DNA from: JBMYYR01 sp049609625
Lineage (GTDB): Bacteria; Bacteroidota; Bacteroidia; Flavobacteriales; CAJXXR01
Assembly (NCBI GenBank): GCA_049609625.1
Contig: JBMYYR010000026.1
Coordinates: 1 to 29,322 of the forward strand
Length of the DNA: 29,322 bases
Direction: 5' to 3'
Shown: piece after piece, positions 1-5,748 of the stretch
Numbering within the stretch: the stretch's first letter is position 1
How the letters are laid out: each line of letters begins with the position of its first letter
Position numbers and translations under genes: made by a program
The notes under the pieces: model-generated
What the model was told of the DNA's origin: nothing
Database searches by the model: none
The model's input: only the letters and a program-made list of their open reading frames with translations

Positions 1-1
1 C

Positions 2-376
2 AGACTTGCTCCAAACAATAAAGTCAGTGGCGGAAAAGTGCTCTCAAGTAAAATTGGAAAAGGAAGCAGCAGGCTCAAAATAGCTCTCAGAAATGCGGCC
101 AATGCCATAGGGAATTTAAAAGATAGCACACCGCTCAGAGATTTTTTCCATAGAATCAATTTTAGAAAAGGGCGTGTATCGGCAATTACTGCAACTGCTA
201 GAAAATTAGCCGTCATCATTTGGAATATGGTTACAAAGGGTATTGCCTACCAAAATCCAGAAGGCTATTTATACCTCGCTCAAAAAAGAAAATTAGGAAT
301 TGTAAAGAGAATTAAAAAACAAATTGATAAATTTGGATTGACTAATGAGGAGCTAGGCGTAAACCTAAATAATTGA
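2..376 (+). CDS. IS110-family transposase, C-terminal part (cut by window edge)
   Basis: The frame is open to the window edge and reads RLAPNNKVSGGKVLSSK at its start, so this is the 3' part of a longer gene; a GTG at position 38 is internal rather than the start. The motif LAPNNKVSGGKVLS, followed by a basic helical stretch (SRLKIALRNAANAIGN) and ITATARKLAVIIWNMV, is the typical C-terminal half of IS110-family transposases (Transposase_20 domain). These enzymes move insertion sequences without long terminal inverted repeats, with a RuvC-like N-terminal domain that here lies outside the window. In this family a non-coding bridge RNA beside the transposase selects the target; the side that would carry it cannot be judged here. 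Family call is firm; whether the copy is intact is unknown. Confidence 0.85.
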   Translation, partial: RLAPNNKVSGGKVLSSKIGKGSSRLKIALRNAANAIGNLKDSTPLRDFFHRINFRKGRVSAITATARKLAVIIWNMVTKGIAYQNPEGYLYLAQKRKLGIVKRIKKQIDKFGLTNEELGVNLNN

Positions 377-447
377 CAATTAACTCCTTAAGTTTACGTT
401 AGTCAGAATACGCAAAAATCCGTTTCACAATAAAATTAAGTTCTAAA

Positions 448-479
448 TTTGGAAATTGTTACCTTTTTAGGTAACTTTG
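448..479 (+). promoter_or_regulatory. Bacteroidota-type promoter of the higBA-like operon
   Basis: TTTG at 448-451 and TAACTTTG at 472-479, separated by 20 nt, match the Bacteroidota consensus TTTG-N19-21-TAnnTTTG. Transcription should begin near 485. This rules out a coding start at the upstream TTG (449), which lies inside the -33 box. Confidence 0.7.
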
Positions 480-502
480 CCCTAAATGTAACGACTAACA
501 AA

Positions 503-844
503 TTGAGCGAGTTTAAAAGAGAAATAGGATTTTACGAAAACCACTTTAAAGATTTCTATTTAAAACAGTCGCTCGTTGTTCGTAAGAAAATAGATTGGAC
601 TCTTTTACTTTTGAGAAATACTCGAATTGTTCCAGAGAAATTTTTAAAAAATCTTACGAATACTGACGGACTTTGGGAAGTGCGAATTTCAGCAGGAAAT
701 GGAATATTCCGAATTTTCTGTTTTTTCGACAAAGGGAATTTAATAATTCTGTTGAGCGGATTTCAGAAGAAAACGCAGAAAACACCCAAAAAGGAAATTA
801 AAAAAGCGGAACGATTAAAAAAGGAATATTATGAAAACAGATAA
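503..844 (+). CDS. HigB/RelE-family toxin (Gp49-like), first gene of a TA pair
   Basis: Predicted 113-aa mRNA interferase-type toxin of the RelE/ParE superfamily (Gp49-like, PF05973). Family-typical segments are the start FYENHFKDFY, the middle GLWEVRISAGNGIFRIFCFF and the end LSGFQKKTQKTPKKEI followed by KKAERLKKEYY. The frame is open upstream, but the -33/-7 promoter at 448-479 lies within that extension, so the TTG at 503 (MSEFKREIGFY) is the likely start and gives the usual length of about 110 aa. There is no downstream ATG in the N-terminal part. The gene overlaps the following HTH antitoxin by 14 nt, in the toxin-first order typical of higBA. Such toxins usually cleave mRNA at the ribosome; the activity of this copy is inferred. 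Confidence 0.85.
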   Translation: MSEFKREIGFYENHFKDFYLKQSLVVRKKIDWTLLLLRNTRIVPEKFLKNLTNTDGLWEVRISAGNGIFRIFCFFDKGNLIILLSGFQKKTQKTPKKEIKKAERLKKEYYENR

Positions 845-1133
845 AAAAATTACATCTTTTGATGACCATTTAGACGAACAGTACGGAAAAATTGGAACTG
901 AATCTCGTGATAAATTCCAAGAAGAATTTGAAACATTTAGAATTGGAGTTTTAATTCAAGAAGCGAGAAAAAAACAACAATTAACACAACAACAACTTGC
1001 CGAAAAAGTTGGAACGACCAAAAATTATATTTCTCGAATTGAGAATAATGCAAGTGATATTCGACTTTCGACTTTGATGAGAATTATACGAGAAGGATTA
1101 GGTGGAAGTTTGAAATTATCAATGGACATTTAA
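831..1133 (+). CDS. HigA-like antitoxin, XRE-family HTH protein
   Basis: Predicted 100-aa DNA-binding antitoxin. A helix-turn-helix of the Cro/C1 (XRE) type spans about residues 37-92: IGVLIQEARKKQQLTQQQLA then EKVGTTKNYISRIENN, with the typical Q-L-T-Q-Q-x-L-A and ISRIE signatures. The 35 N-terminal residues are acidic and probably bind the toxin. The ATG at 831 lies inside the toxin gene (14-nt overlap), consistent with coupled translation. Antitoxins of this class normally bind the operon promoter (here 448-479) alone or with the toxin. Base composition is very AT-rich and codons are A-ending, unlike the surE-lpxB region, consistent with acquired DNA. The 3' end is followed 13 nt later by the first structured element. 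Confidence 0.88.
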   Translation: MKTDKKITSFDDHLDEQYGKIGTESRDKFQEEFETFRIGVLIQEARKKQQLTQQQLAEKVGTTKNYISRIENNASDIRLSTLMRIIREGLGGSLKLSMDI

Positions 1134-1146
1134 AAACCGAAAAATA

Positions 1147-1260
1147 AGTACTACTGGCAACAACTAAGCATCTGTGCTGGCGATACCGAAAAACACGGTA
1201 CACGCAGCCCAAGCATGAATACCATACTGACCAAGTCATTCTCCTTCTATGGGGAAATCG
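1147..1260 (+). repeat. Post-gene structured element, copy 1 (attC-like)
   Basis: First of three related elements (others at 2204-2319 and 28971-29083 minus). It shares with copy 2 an identical 22-nt left block (from AGTACTACTGGCAACAAC) and an identical 24-nt right block (from AGCCCAAGCATGAATACC, starting at 1207). Between them is a copy-specific hairpin: TACCG 1184-1188, loop of 7, CGGTA 1196-1200. A second small hairpin (CTCC-TTCTAT-GGGG) is near the right end. It begins 13 nt after the antitoxin stop codon. Conserved flanks around a variable hairpin, placed 3' of a short accessory gene, resemble integron attC sites, but I cannot identify canonical R boxes. Confidence 0.75.
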
Positions 1261-1502
1261 ACTAATTGCTTTACCTTCCTGAAATTTGATTTTACCTTGT
1301 TTTTTGCTTAAAAAAATGGCCAGCAACGGTAAAGCAACAATAGCCTAGGTTGTTTTGCTTTTGGAACTTTTCAGACCTCAATGTTATTGCTTAGATTTGT
1401 ATAACAAGAGCTCCCGCAGAGCGGGAGTTCTGTGAGAAGCTTAGGGTAAAAACTCCCTTTGCCTACTCGATTACTAACCGCTGCCATTAATACCGAAAAA
1501 AC
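1261..1502. other. Intergenic stretch with two hairpins, no gene seen
   Basis: No coding frame with family features is visible. AAAGCAACAA (around 1330) can pair imperfectly with TTGTTTTGCTTT (around 1350). A strong hairpin lies at 1407-1431: AGAGCTCCCGC, loop AGA, GCGGGAGTTCT (11 bp with one G-T pair). It has no T-run after it, so it is not a clear intrinsic terminator. Confidence 0.5.
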
Positions 1503-1533
1503 TTTGCAGATTGAAAAATTTGTACTAACTTTG
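1503..1533 (+). promoter_or_regulatory. Promoter of the mazEF-like operon
   Basis: TTTG at 1503-1506 and TAACTTTG at 1526-1533 with 19-nt spacing match the Bacteroidota consensus. It lies 20 nt upstream of the MazE-like start at 1554. The -7 box is identical to that of the higBA-like operon. Confidence 0.7.
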
Positions 1534-1553
1534 TAATTACAGAATATAGAATT

Positions 1554-1799
1554 ATGGAAACAGCAATAATAAAAATAGGAAATTCTAAAGGTTTGCGTTT
1601 AAGCAAAACTATATTGGAAAAGTATAGCATTAAAGACAAAGTTGAGATGATTTTGGAAAAAGAACAAATAATACTAAAACCAATTAGTAGTCCAAGGAAA
1701 AACTGGGAAAAAGCATTTGAAGAAATGCGTGATAATAATGATGACAGATTATTATTCAATGATGTTTTTGAGGACGAAAATTTTGAAGAATGGAATTAG
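1554..1799 (+). CDS. MazE-like antitoxin, AbrB/SpoVT-type DNA-binding domain
   Basis: Predicted 81-aa antitoxin. Residues 1-45 form a swapped-hairpin AbrB/MazE fold: AIIKIGNSKGLRLSKTILEK, then a hydrophobic strand pair ending in EQIILKPI. The acidic C-terminal tail (about residues 55-81, rich in D and E) is the part that in this family wraps around and inhibits the MazF toxin. It starts at ATG 1554, 20 nt after a consensus promoter, and its last codons overlap the toxin start at 1790 by 10 nt. The antitoxin-first order is typical of mazEF. It probably autorepresses its own promoter with the toxin. Confidence 0.88.
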   Translation: METAIIKIGNSKGLRLSKTILEKYSIKDKVEMILEKEQIILKPISSPRKNWEKAFEEMRDNNDDRLLFNDVFEDENFEEWN

Positions 1800-2178
1800 A
1801 ACAACATTCAATCGTGCTCGTAAATCTTGACCCAACAATTGGTAGCGAAATTAAGAAAACAAGACCTTGTGNNNNNNNNTGCTCGTAAATCTTGACCCAA
1901 CAATTGGTAGCGAAATTAAGAAAACAAGACCTTGTGTAATTATTTCGCCAAACGAGATTAATAAATTTTTAAGAACAATCGTAGTTGCGCCAATGACAAC
2001 GAACTTGAAAAATTATCCAACCAGAGTTAAAGTAAAACATAATGGAAAAAAGGGAATGATTGCAATCGACCAAATTCGGACAATTGACAAATCTCGAATA
2101 TTAAAGACGCTTGACAAATTAACGAAATCTGAAATACAGAAATGTAAAGAAATAATAAGAGAAACTTTTGTGGATTAA
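1790..2178 (+). CDS. MazF-like endoribonuclease toxin, interrupted by assembly gap
   Basis: Predicted PemK/MazF-family mRNA interferase. It starts at ATG 1790 (MELEQHSIVLVNLDPTIGSE) inside mazE. As printed, the frame is broken by eight N at 1872-1879. The 57 nt before the N (1815-1871) and after them (1880-1936) are identical, so the gap joins two overlapping contig ends. Removing 1872-1936 gives a continuous 107-aa protein of normal MazF length, because 82 + 242 nt is a multiple of three. Family features are LVNLDP, the KKTRPCVIIS strand with its catalytic-type arginine, VVAPMTTN, and KGMIAIDQIRTIDKSRI. The gene is probably intact in the organism. It ends 25 nt before the second structured element. 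Confidence 0.85.
1815..1936. other. Assembly gap (8 N) flanked by an identical 57-nt duplication
   Basis: Bases 1815-1871 and 1880-1936 are the same 57-nt sequence (starting TGCTCGTAAATC and ending CCTTGTG), with 1872-1879 given as N. This is what results when two overlapping contigs are scaffolded without merging. Collapsing the two copies restores the mazF frame. Confidence 0.92.
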
Positions 2179-2203
2179 AACTGAATTGTGAAAAAAAACG
2201 AAA

Positions 2204-2319
2204 AGTACTACTGGCAACAACTAAGTATCCATACTGGCGTACCTGTTCCGATTGTTATCGGAATAGCCCAAGCATGAATACCATACTGGCTAATCTATCC
2301 TCCTTCTATGAGGAAATCG
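2204..2319 (+). repeat. Post-gene structured element, copy 2 (attC-like)
   Basis: Second copy, 116 bp, starting 25 nt after the mazF-like stop. Left and right conserved blocks are identical to copy 1. The hairpin between them is different: TTCCGAT 2246-2252, loop TGTT, ATCGGAA 2257-2263. The small right hairpin is TCCTC-CTTCTAT-GAGGA. The decamer CCATACTGGC occurs twice inside this copy (2229-2238 and 2281-2290). The interval between copies 1 and 2 would make a cassette of about 1.06 kb holding only the mazEF pair. Confidence 0.75.
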
Positions 2320-2406
2320 CAGGCTAAACACATTAAAATAGTTTGCATTTTCATTGAATTAATTTATTGATTTTCAGTAGGTTATATTTTTCGCATTGAT
2401 GTTTCG

Positions 2407-2428
2407 TATATTTGTTTGATAATCAAAC
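2407..2428 (+). promoter_or_regulatory. -7 promoter box overlapping a 15-bp palindrome
   Basis: TATATTTG (2407-2414) fits TAnnTTTG. Overlapping its last base is GTTTGAT-A-ATCAAAC (2414-2428), a perfect 7-1-7 palindrome, placed where a repressor would block transcription start. No good TTTG -33 box is visible. The first start codon downstream opens only a 26-codon frame (2433-2513), so the gene once controlled here may be lost. Confidence 0.5.
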
Positions 2429-2432
2429 GACT

Positions 2433-2513
2433 ATGAGCAATAACAAATTACTAACTTTTTCTAAAAGCATTAAAAATCTAAAGTTTCTTACCCTAATTTC
2501 AAAGGGATTTTAA
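2433..2513 (+). pseudogene. 26-codon ORF after an operator-like promoter, possible gene remnant
   Basis: ATG at 2433, four bases after the palindromic promoter, opens MSNNKLLTFSKSIKNLKF and stops at 2511-2513. The peptide is basic with hydrophobic residues and I recognise no family. It could be a tiny real protein, a leader peptide or the N-terminus of a deleted gene. I see nothing convincing between 2514 and the surE -7 box at 2657. Confidence 0.25.
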
Positions 2514-2656
2514 CATAAAAATAGCACACTAAAAAGCGAAAACACCAAAAAAGCAAGCAGCAAACCATTCAAGTATAGTCAGGAGTATTGGAAGGAAACC
2601 TGCGTATCTGCCTTGTTTTATTCAGAGGTAATTCTATACAGCTCAAAGAATAAGCT

Positions 2657-2664
2657 TAACTTTG
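2657..2664 (+). promoter_or_regulatory. -7 box of the surE operon
   Basis: TAACTTTG (TAnnTTTG) lies 17 nt upstream of ATG 2682. A coding frame remains open upstream to 2613, but the promoter inside it argues for the start at 2682. No clear -33 TTTG is present. Confidence 0.5.
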
Positions 2665-2681
2665 CCGAAATTCAGAATCTT

Positions 2682-3458
2682 ATGACGGCTCAAAAACCAT
2701 TAATACTTGTTGTGAACGACGACGGCATTAGCGCCAAAGGCATCAGAGCCTTGCTAGAAGTCGCTAAGCCTTTTGGCGAAATCTATGTCGTTGCGCCCGA
2801 CAGTCCACAATCTGGAATGGGACATGCGATTACAATAAATTCCTTCTTGAGGCTTGATCCTCAAGATTTTGAAAATGGCGTAGAACACGAATATGCCTGC
2901 TCGGGCACACCCGCCGATTGTGTCAAGATTGCCATTCAGCAATTGCTACCACGCCGACCAGACTTGGTCATTTCGGGCATCAACCACGGCTCAAACGAGA
3001 GTTGCAATGTCATCTATTCAGGTACAATGTCGGCAGCCGTAGAAGCTGCCATAGAAGGTATTCCTGCAATTGGTTTTTCTCTATTGGACTACAGCGCACA
3101 CGCCGATTTTTCTTACTCGCAAGATGTTGCCAAACGAGTGATTACTGAAGTTTTGAGCAAAGGTTTGCCCAAAGATATTTGCCTGAATGTTAATATTCCG
3201 AAAGGCAAAAAAGAAGAGCTCAAAGGCATCAGAATTTGCCGACAAGCCAGAGGAAACTGGAAAGAATCGTTTGACCACAGACAAGATCCCGCTGGCAAAG
3301 ATTACTATTGGCTGACGGGCTCGTTTATTAACTACGACGCCGAAGAAGCTCATGCCGACAGCACCGCTTTGGCCGATGGCTTTGTGAGCGTTGTGCCCAT
3401 TCAGTTTGATTTGACAGCCCACAAGGCTATAAACGAACTAAAAACGTGGAACTTATGA
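2682..3458 (+). CDS. surE: 5'/3'-nucleotidase SurE
   Basis: Predicted 258-aa metal-dependent nucleoside 5'-monophosphate phosphatase (also 3'-nucleotidase/exopolyphosphatase activity in the family). The start MTAQKPLILVVNDDGISAKG carries the metal-binding NDDG motif (residues 12-15). Further SurE blocks are VVAPDSPQSGMGHAIT, CSGTPADCVKIA and the metal/phosphate loop SGINHGSN, then IYSGTMSAAVEA. Length is normal for bacterial SurE. Upstream TTG-type starts are rejected because the -7 box at 2657-2664 lies within that extension. The stop codon overlaps the next start (ATGA at 3455-3458), so the next two genes are probably co-transcribed. Cytoplasmic. Confidence 0.95.
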   Translation: MTAQKPLILVVNDDGISAKGIRALLEVAKPFGEIYVVAPDSPQSGMGHAITINSFLRLDPQDFENGVEHEYACSGTPADCVKIAIQQLLPRRPDLVISGINHGSNESCNVIYSGTMSAAVEAAIEGIPAIGFSLLDYSAHADFSYSQDVAKRVITEVLSKGLPKDICLNVNIPKGKKEELKGIRICRQARGNWKESFDHRQDPAGKDYYWLTGSFINYDAEEAHADSTALADGFVSVVPIQFDLTAHKAINELKTWNL

Positions 3459-3724
3459 ATCTAAAAGCCAACCATTTTCTTTATGGAATCCTGCTCGGCA
3501 TAGCTATACCTTTGGTGAGTTTCGGGATTGTTCGCCTGATTCAGAATGTATTTTCGCTATCGCTGCGCCAATCCACCATGGAACTTCTGGCACTCGCCAT
3601 TGTGTTGCCCGTGTTTCGTTATTTTATTGTGAATCTTGAAGCCGAAAAAACAGGAAAAGGCATGCTACTGGTTATTTTTGCTTATGCGCTCTATTTTTCT
3701 GGACGTCATTTTGGATTAGTCTAA
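3455..3724 (+). CDS. Small conserved membrane protein between surE and lpxB
   Basis: 89-aa protein starting at ATG 3455, overlapping the surE stop by 4 nt; a GTG nine bases upstream is less likely. Three hydrophobic segments are visible at roughly residues 8-30 (FLYGILLGIAIPLVSFGIV), 42-60 (LALAIVLPVFRYFIV) and 68-83 (MLLVIFAYALYFSGR), so it should be an inner-membrane protein. I recognise no named family or catalytic motif. Its place between surE and lpxB, with overlap on one side and a 3-nt gap on the other, suggests co-expression with lipid A synthesis, but no function follows from this. Confidence 0.75.
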   Translation: MNLKANHFLYGILLGIAIPLVSFGIVRLIQNVFSLSLRQSTMELLALAIVLPVFRYFIVNLEAEKTGKGMLLVIFAYALYFSGRHFGLV

Positions 3725-3727
3725 ATC

Positions 3728-4822
3728 ATGAACTATTACGTCATTGCAGGCGAAGCCTCAGGAGATTTACACGGCTCTAACCTCATCAAAGCCTTATCAA
3801 AACTTGATAATAAGCTCGAAATCAGAGCTTGGGGTGGAGATTTGATGGAGGCTGCCGGTGCCCACATCGTAAAGCACTACCGCGACTTAGCCTTTATGGG
3901 CTTTGTAGAGGTGTTGATGAACATCCGAACGATAGCGAAAAACCTGAAATTCTGCAAAAAAGATATTGCAGATTACAAACCCGATGCGCTTATTTTGATT
4001 GATTATCCGGGCTTTAATCTTCGCATGGCGAAATACGCCAAATCACTCGGAATACCTGTTCATTATTACATTTCGCCAACGGTTTGGGCGTGGAAAAGCT
4101 CTCGGGTCAATCAAATAAAAAGCGATGTAGACCAGCTGTTTTGCATTTTGCCTTTTGAGCCTGAGTTTTATAAAACCTTCGGCTACGAAACGACCTACGT
4201 AGGGCATCCTCTGCTCGATTCGATAGACGAAAACGAACTAAAATCGGTTAAAGAAAATCAAAACACACCGTATATAGCCCTGCTTCCCGGAAGTCGAGTA
4301 CAAGAAATAAAAGCACTTTTGCCCGTTATGGTTGAGGTAACAAAAGCGTTTCCGGAATATGAGTTCAAACTAGCTGTAGCACCTTCGTTGTCCTTAGATT
4401 TTATAAAATCGTACACCGCAAACACGAGCATTACTTTAGTCGAAAATGCTACACATCAGGTTCTGAAACATGCCACTTTGGCGCTGGTAACCTCGGGCAC
4501 CGCAACGCTAGAAACTGCGCTATTTAACACCCCAGAAATTGTTTGCTACAAAACCAGCACCATTAGCTATTGGATTGGTAGAATGCTGGTTAAAGTAAAA
4601 TACATTTGCTTAGTCAATCTTATTTTCGACAAAGAAGTTGTTCCAGAACTCATTCAGCATCAATGTACTAGCAAAGCTTTAATTCAACACACCAAAGCAT
4701 TACTTTCTGGCGAAAAGCGCAAAAGCATGCTGGCAGATTACAAAAACCTAAAACACCTTTTGGGGCAAGGTGGCGCATCAAAAAATGTAGCCAAAGCCAT
4801 CCATCAATTTCATCAAAACTAA
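3728..4822 (+). CDS. lpxB: Lipid-A-disaccharide synthase LpxB
   Basis: Predicted 364-aa GT19-family glycosyltransferase joining UDP-2,3-diacylglucosamine and lipid X (2,3-diacylglucosamine 1-phosphate) to give lipid A disaccharide 1-phosphate at the inner face of the cytoplasmic membrane. The N-terminal signature YYVIAGEASGDLHG is diagnostic. Others are FMGFVEVL, LIDYPGFNLRMAKYAK, YYISPTVWAWKSSRV and LLPGSRVQEIKALLP, with the nucleotide-binding region SGTATLETALFNTPEIVCYK near residues 258-277. Length is normal for the family (about 370-380). It follows the small membrane gene after 3 nt. Confirms a Gram-negative envelope with lipid A. Confidence 0.96.
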   Translation: MNYYVIAGEASGDLHGSNLIKALSKLDNKLEIRAWGGDLMEAAGAHIVKHYRDLAFMGFVEVLMNIRTIAKNLKFCKKDIADYKPDALILIDYPGFNLRMAKYAKSLGIPVHYYISPTVWAWKSSRVNQIKSDVDQLFCILPFEPEFYKTFGYETTYVGHPLLDSIDENELKSVKENQNTPYIALLPGSRVQEIKALLPVMVEVTKAFPEYEFKLAVAPSLSLDFIKSYTANTSITLVENATHQVLKHATLALVTSGTATLETALFNTPEIVCYKTSTISYWIGRMLVKVKYICLVNLIFDKEVVPELIQHQCTSKALIQHTKALLSGEKRKSMLADYKNLKHLLGQGGASKNVAKAIHQFHQN

Positions 4823-4835
4823 ACGACAACACCTT

Positions 4836-5090
4836 ATGGAAACTCCAAAATTTTTAATGGGCGACAACAGCCAACAACCCGACCAACTGTATGTCATCCA
4901 CACCCAAGACCCTCATTTTATCTACAACGTTTCGGAAGAACAATTTGCCTACCTCGATGATAATCTCGAAGAAGTGATCGGAACAGACGATGAAGCCGAA
5001 TTGTCGACCGCTTTGACTGAGCTTACCGAAGCTGCTATCAACTTTTGTCAGGAAGAAATGGATAATATTCTTGATTTCGACGAAGACTAG
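4836..5090 (+). CDS. Conserved 84-aa acidic protein of unknown function
   Basis: Starts METPKFLMGDNSQQPDQLYV and contains VIHTQDPHFIYNV, followed by a strongly acidic C-terminal half ending DNILDFDED. No membrane segment or signal peptide, so cytoplasmic. I recall similar short proteins with an N-terminal FLMGDN/IHT pattern in other Bacteroidota but no assigned function. It is 13 nt after lpxB and probably shares its transcript; the grpE promoter follows it. Confidence 0.7.
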   Translation: METPKFLMGDNSQQPDQLYVIHTQDPHFIYNVSEEQFAYLDDNLEEVIGTDDEAELSTALTELTEAAINFCQEEMDNILDFDED

Positions 5091-5096
5091 TGTCAA

Positions 5097-5128
5097 TCTG
5101 GCAGGTATGGCCTTATGGCATATTTTTG
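5097..5128 (+). promoter_or_regulatory. Candidate promoter of grpE-dnaJ
   Basis: TCTG (5097-5100, one mismatch to TTTG), 20 nt, then TATTTTTG (5121-5128). The interval holds two TGGC-type words (CTGGCAGGTATGGC, ATGGCATA). Because the genes downstream are chaperones, these may be heat-shock related, but I cannot name a regulator. Confidence 0.45.
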
Positions 5129-5173
5129 GACTAAAGCACTAAAGATAAAAAAATCACTGAAAATACGACTGAA

Positions 5174-5740
5174 ATGGAAGAACAAGACAACACAACTCAA
5201 GAAAAAGAGCCCCTAACAGAAGCTCAAACCGAGCAGACAGAACATACAACAGAAGAGTCTGATAATCAGGAAACAAAATCTGAAAAATCACCTCTAGAAC
5301 TGGCGCAAGAAGAAGCACTCGAACTCAAAAACAAACACATGCGTTTGTACGCCGAGTTTGAAAACTTTAGACGACGTACACAAAAAGAAAAGTTGGATTT
5401 GATGCTAAATGGCAGCCTTGATTTAGCCAAAGTATTGCTTCCGATTTTGGATGATTTTGACCGTGCTAAAAAAGCACTTGAAGACAGTACCGAGGTCGAA
5501 GAGCTTAAAAAAGGGCAGGATTTGATTCATCAAAAACTAAAATCGACACTCGAAAGCAAAGGCCTAAAGCCCATGGAAAGTTCTATTGGGAAGCCTTTTG
5601 ATACCGATTTCCACGAAGCTATAACGCAACTTCCAAGCCCAAACAAGGACATGAAAGACAAAGTGATGGACGAGGTTGAGACGGGTTATATGTTCAATGA
5701 TAAAGTGATTCGCTACGCCAAAGTAGTGGTTGCAAAATAG
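5174..5740 (+). CDS. grpE: Nucleotide exchange factor GrpE
   Basis: Predicted 188-aa co-chaperone that releases ADP from DnaK. The N-terminal 45 residues are acidic and low-complexity (many E, Q, T), followed by a long helix (LALEQ-type heptads, about 40-80) containing the GrpE signature MRLYAEFENFRRRTQKEK, and the C-terminal beta domain with ILDDFDRA, GLKPMESSIGKPFDTDFHEA and the end GYMFNDKVIRYAKVVVAK. Length is normal. It lies 8 nt upstream of dnaJ in an evident operon; dnaK is not in the window. ATG 5174 follows a candidate promoter by 45 nt. Confidence 0.96.
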   Translation: MEEQDNTTQEKEPLTEAQTEQTEHTTEESDNQETKSEKSPLELAQEEALELKNKHMRLYAEFENFRRRTQKEKLDLMLNGSLDLAKVLLPILDDFDRAKKALEDSTEVEELKKGQDLIHQKLKSTLESKGLKPMESSIGKPFDTDFHEAITQLPSPNKDMKDKVMDEVETGYMFNDKVIRYAKVVVAK

Positions 5741-5748
5741 GCTGAATT

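Noticed and set aside
449..502. 18-residue N-terminal extension of the HigB-like toxin
   Set aside because: It contains both boxes of a consensus promoter and does not resemble the family.
1084..1326. 80-aa minus-strand reading frame across element copy 1
   Set aside because: It is made by the structured element; the corresponding strand of copies 2 and 3 has stops, and the conserved feature is the nucleotide structure, not a protein.
1407..1431. Intrinsic terminator after the higBA region
   Set aside because: Strong stem but no T-run and 270 nt from the stop; left as an unexplained hairpin. I also could not align it with the element family.
1867..2178. MazF starting at TTG 1867 across the N run
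   Set aside because: A frame produced only by the assembly gap; collapsing the duplicate gives a normal protein from ATG 1790.
1147..2319. CRISPR array
   Set aside because: Only two copies about 1 kb apart with genes between; no short regular spacers.
2613..2681. N-terminal extension of SurE
   Set aside because: Contains the -7 box at 2657 and is absent in the family; start placed at 2682.
5097..5115. Sigma-54 promoter before grpE (TGGCAGGTATGGC)
   Set aside because: The GG to GC distance is 10, not 12 nt, and a normal TATTTTTG box is present.
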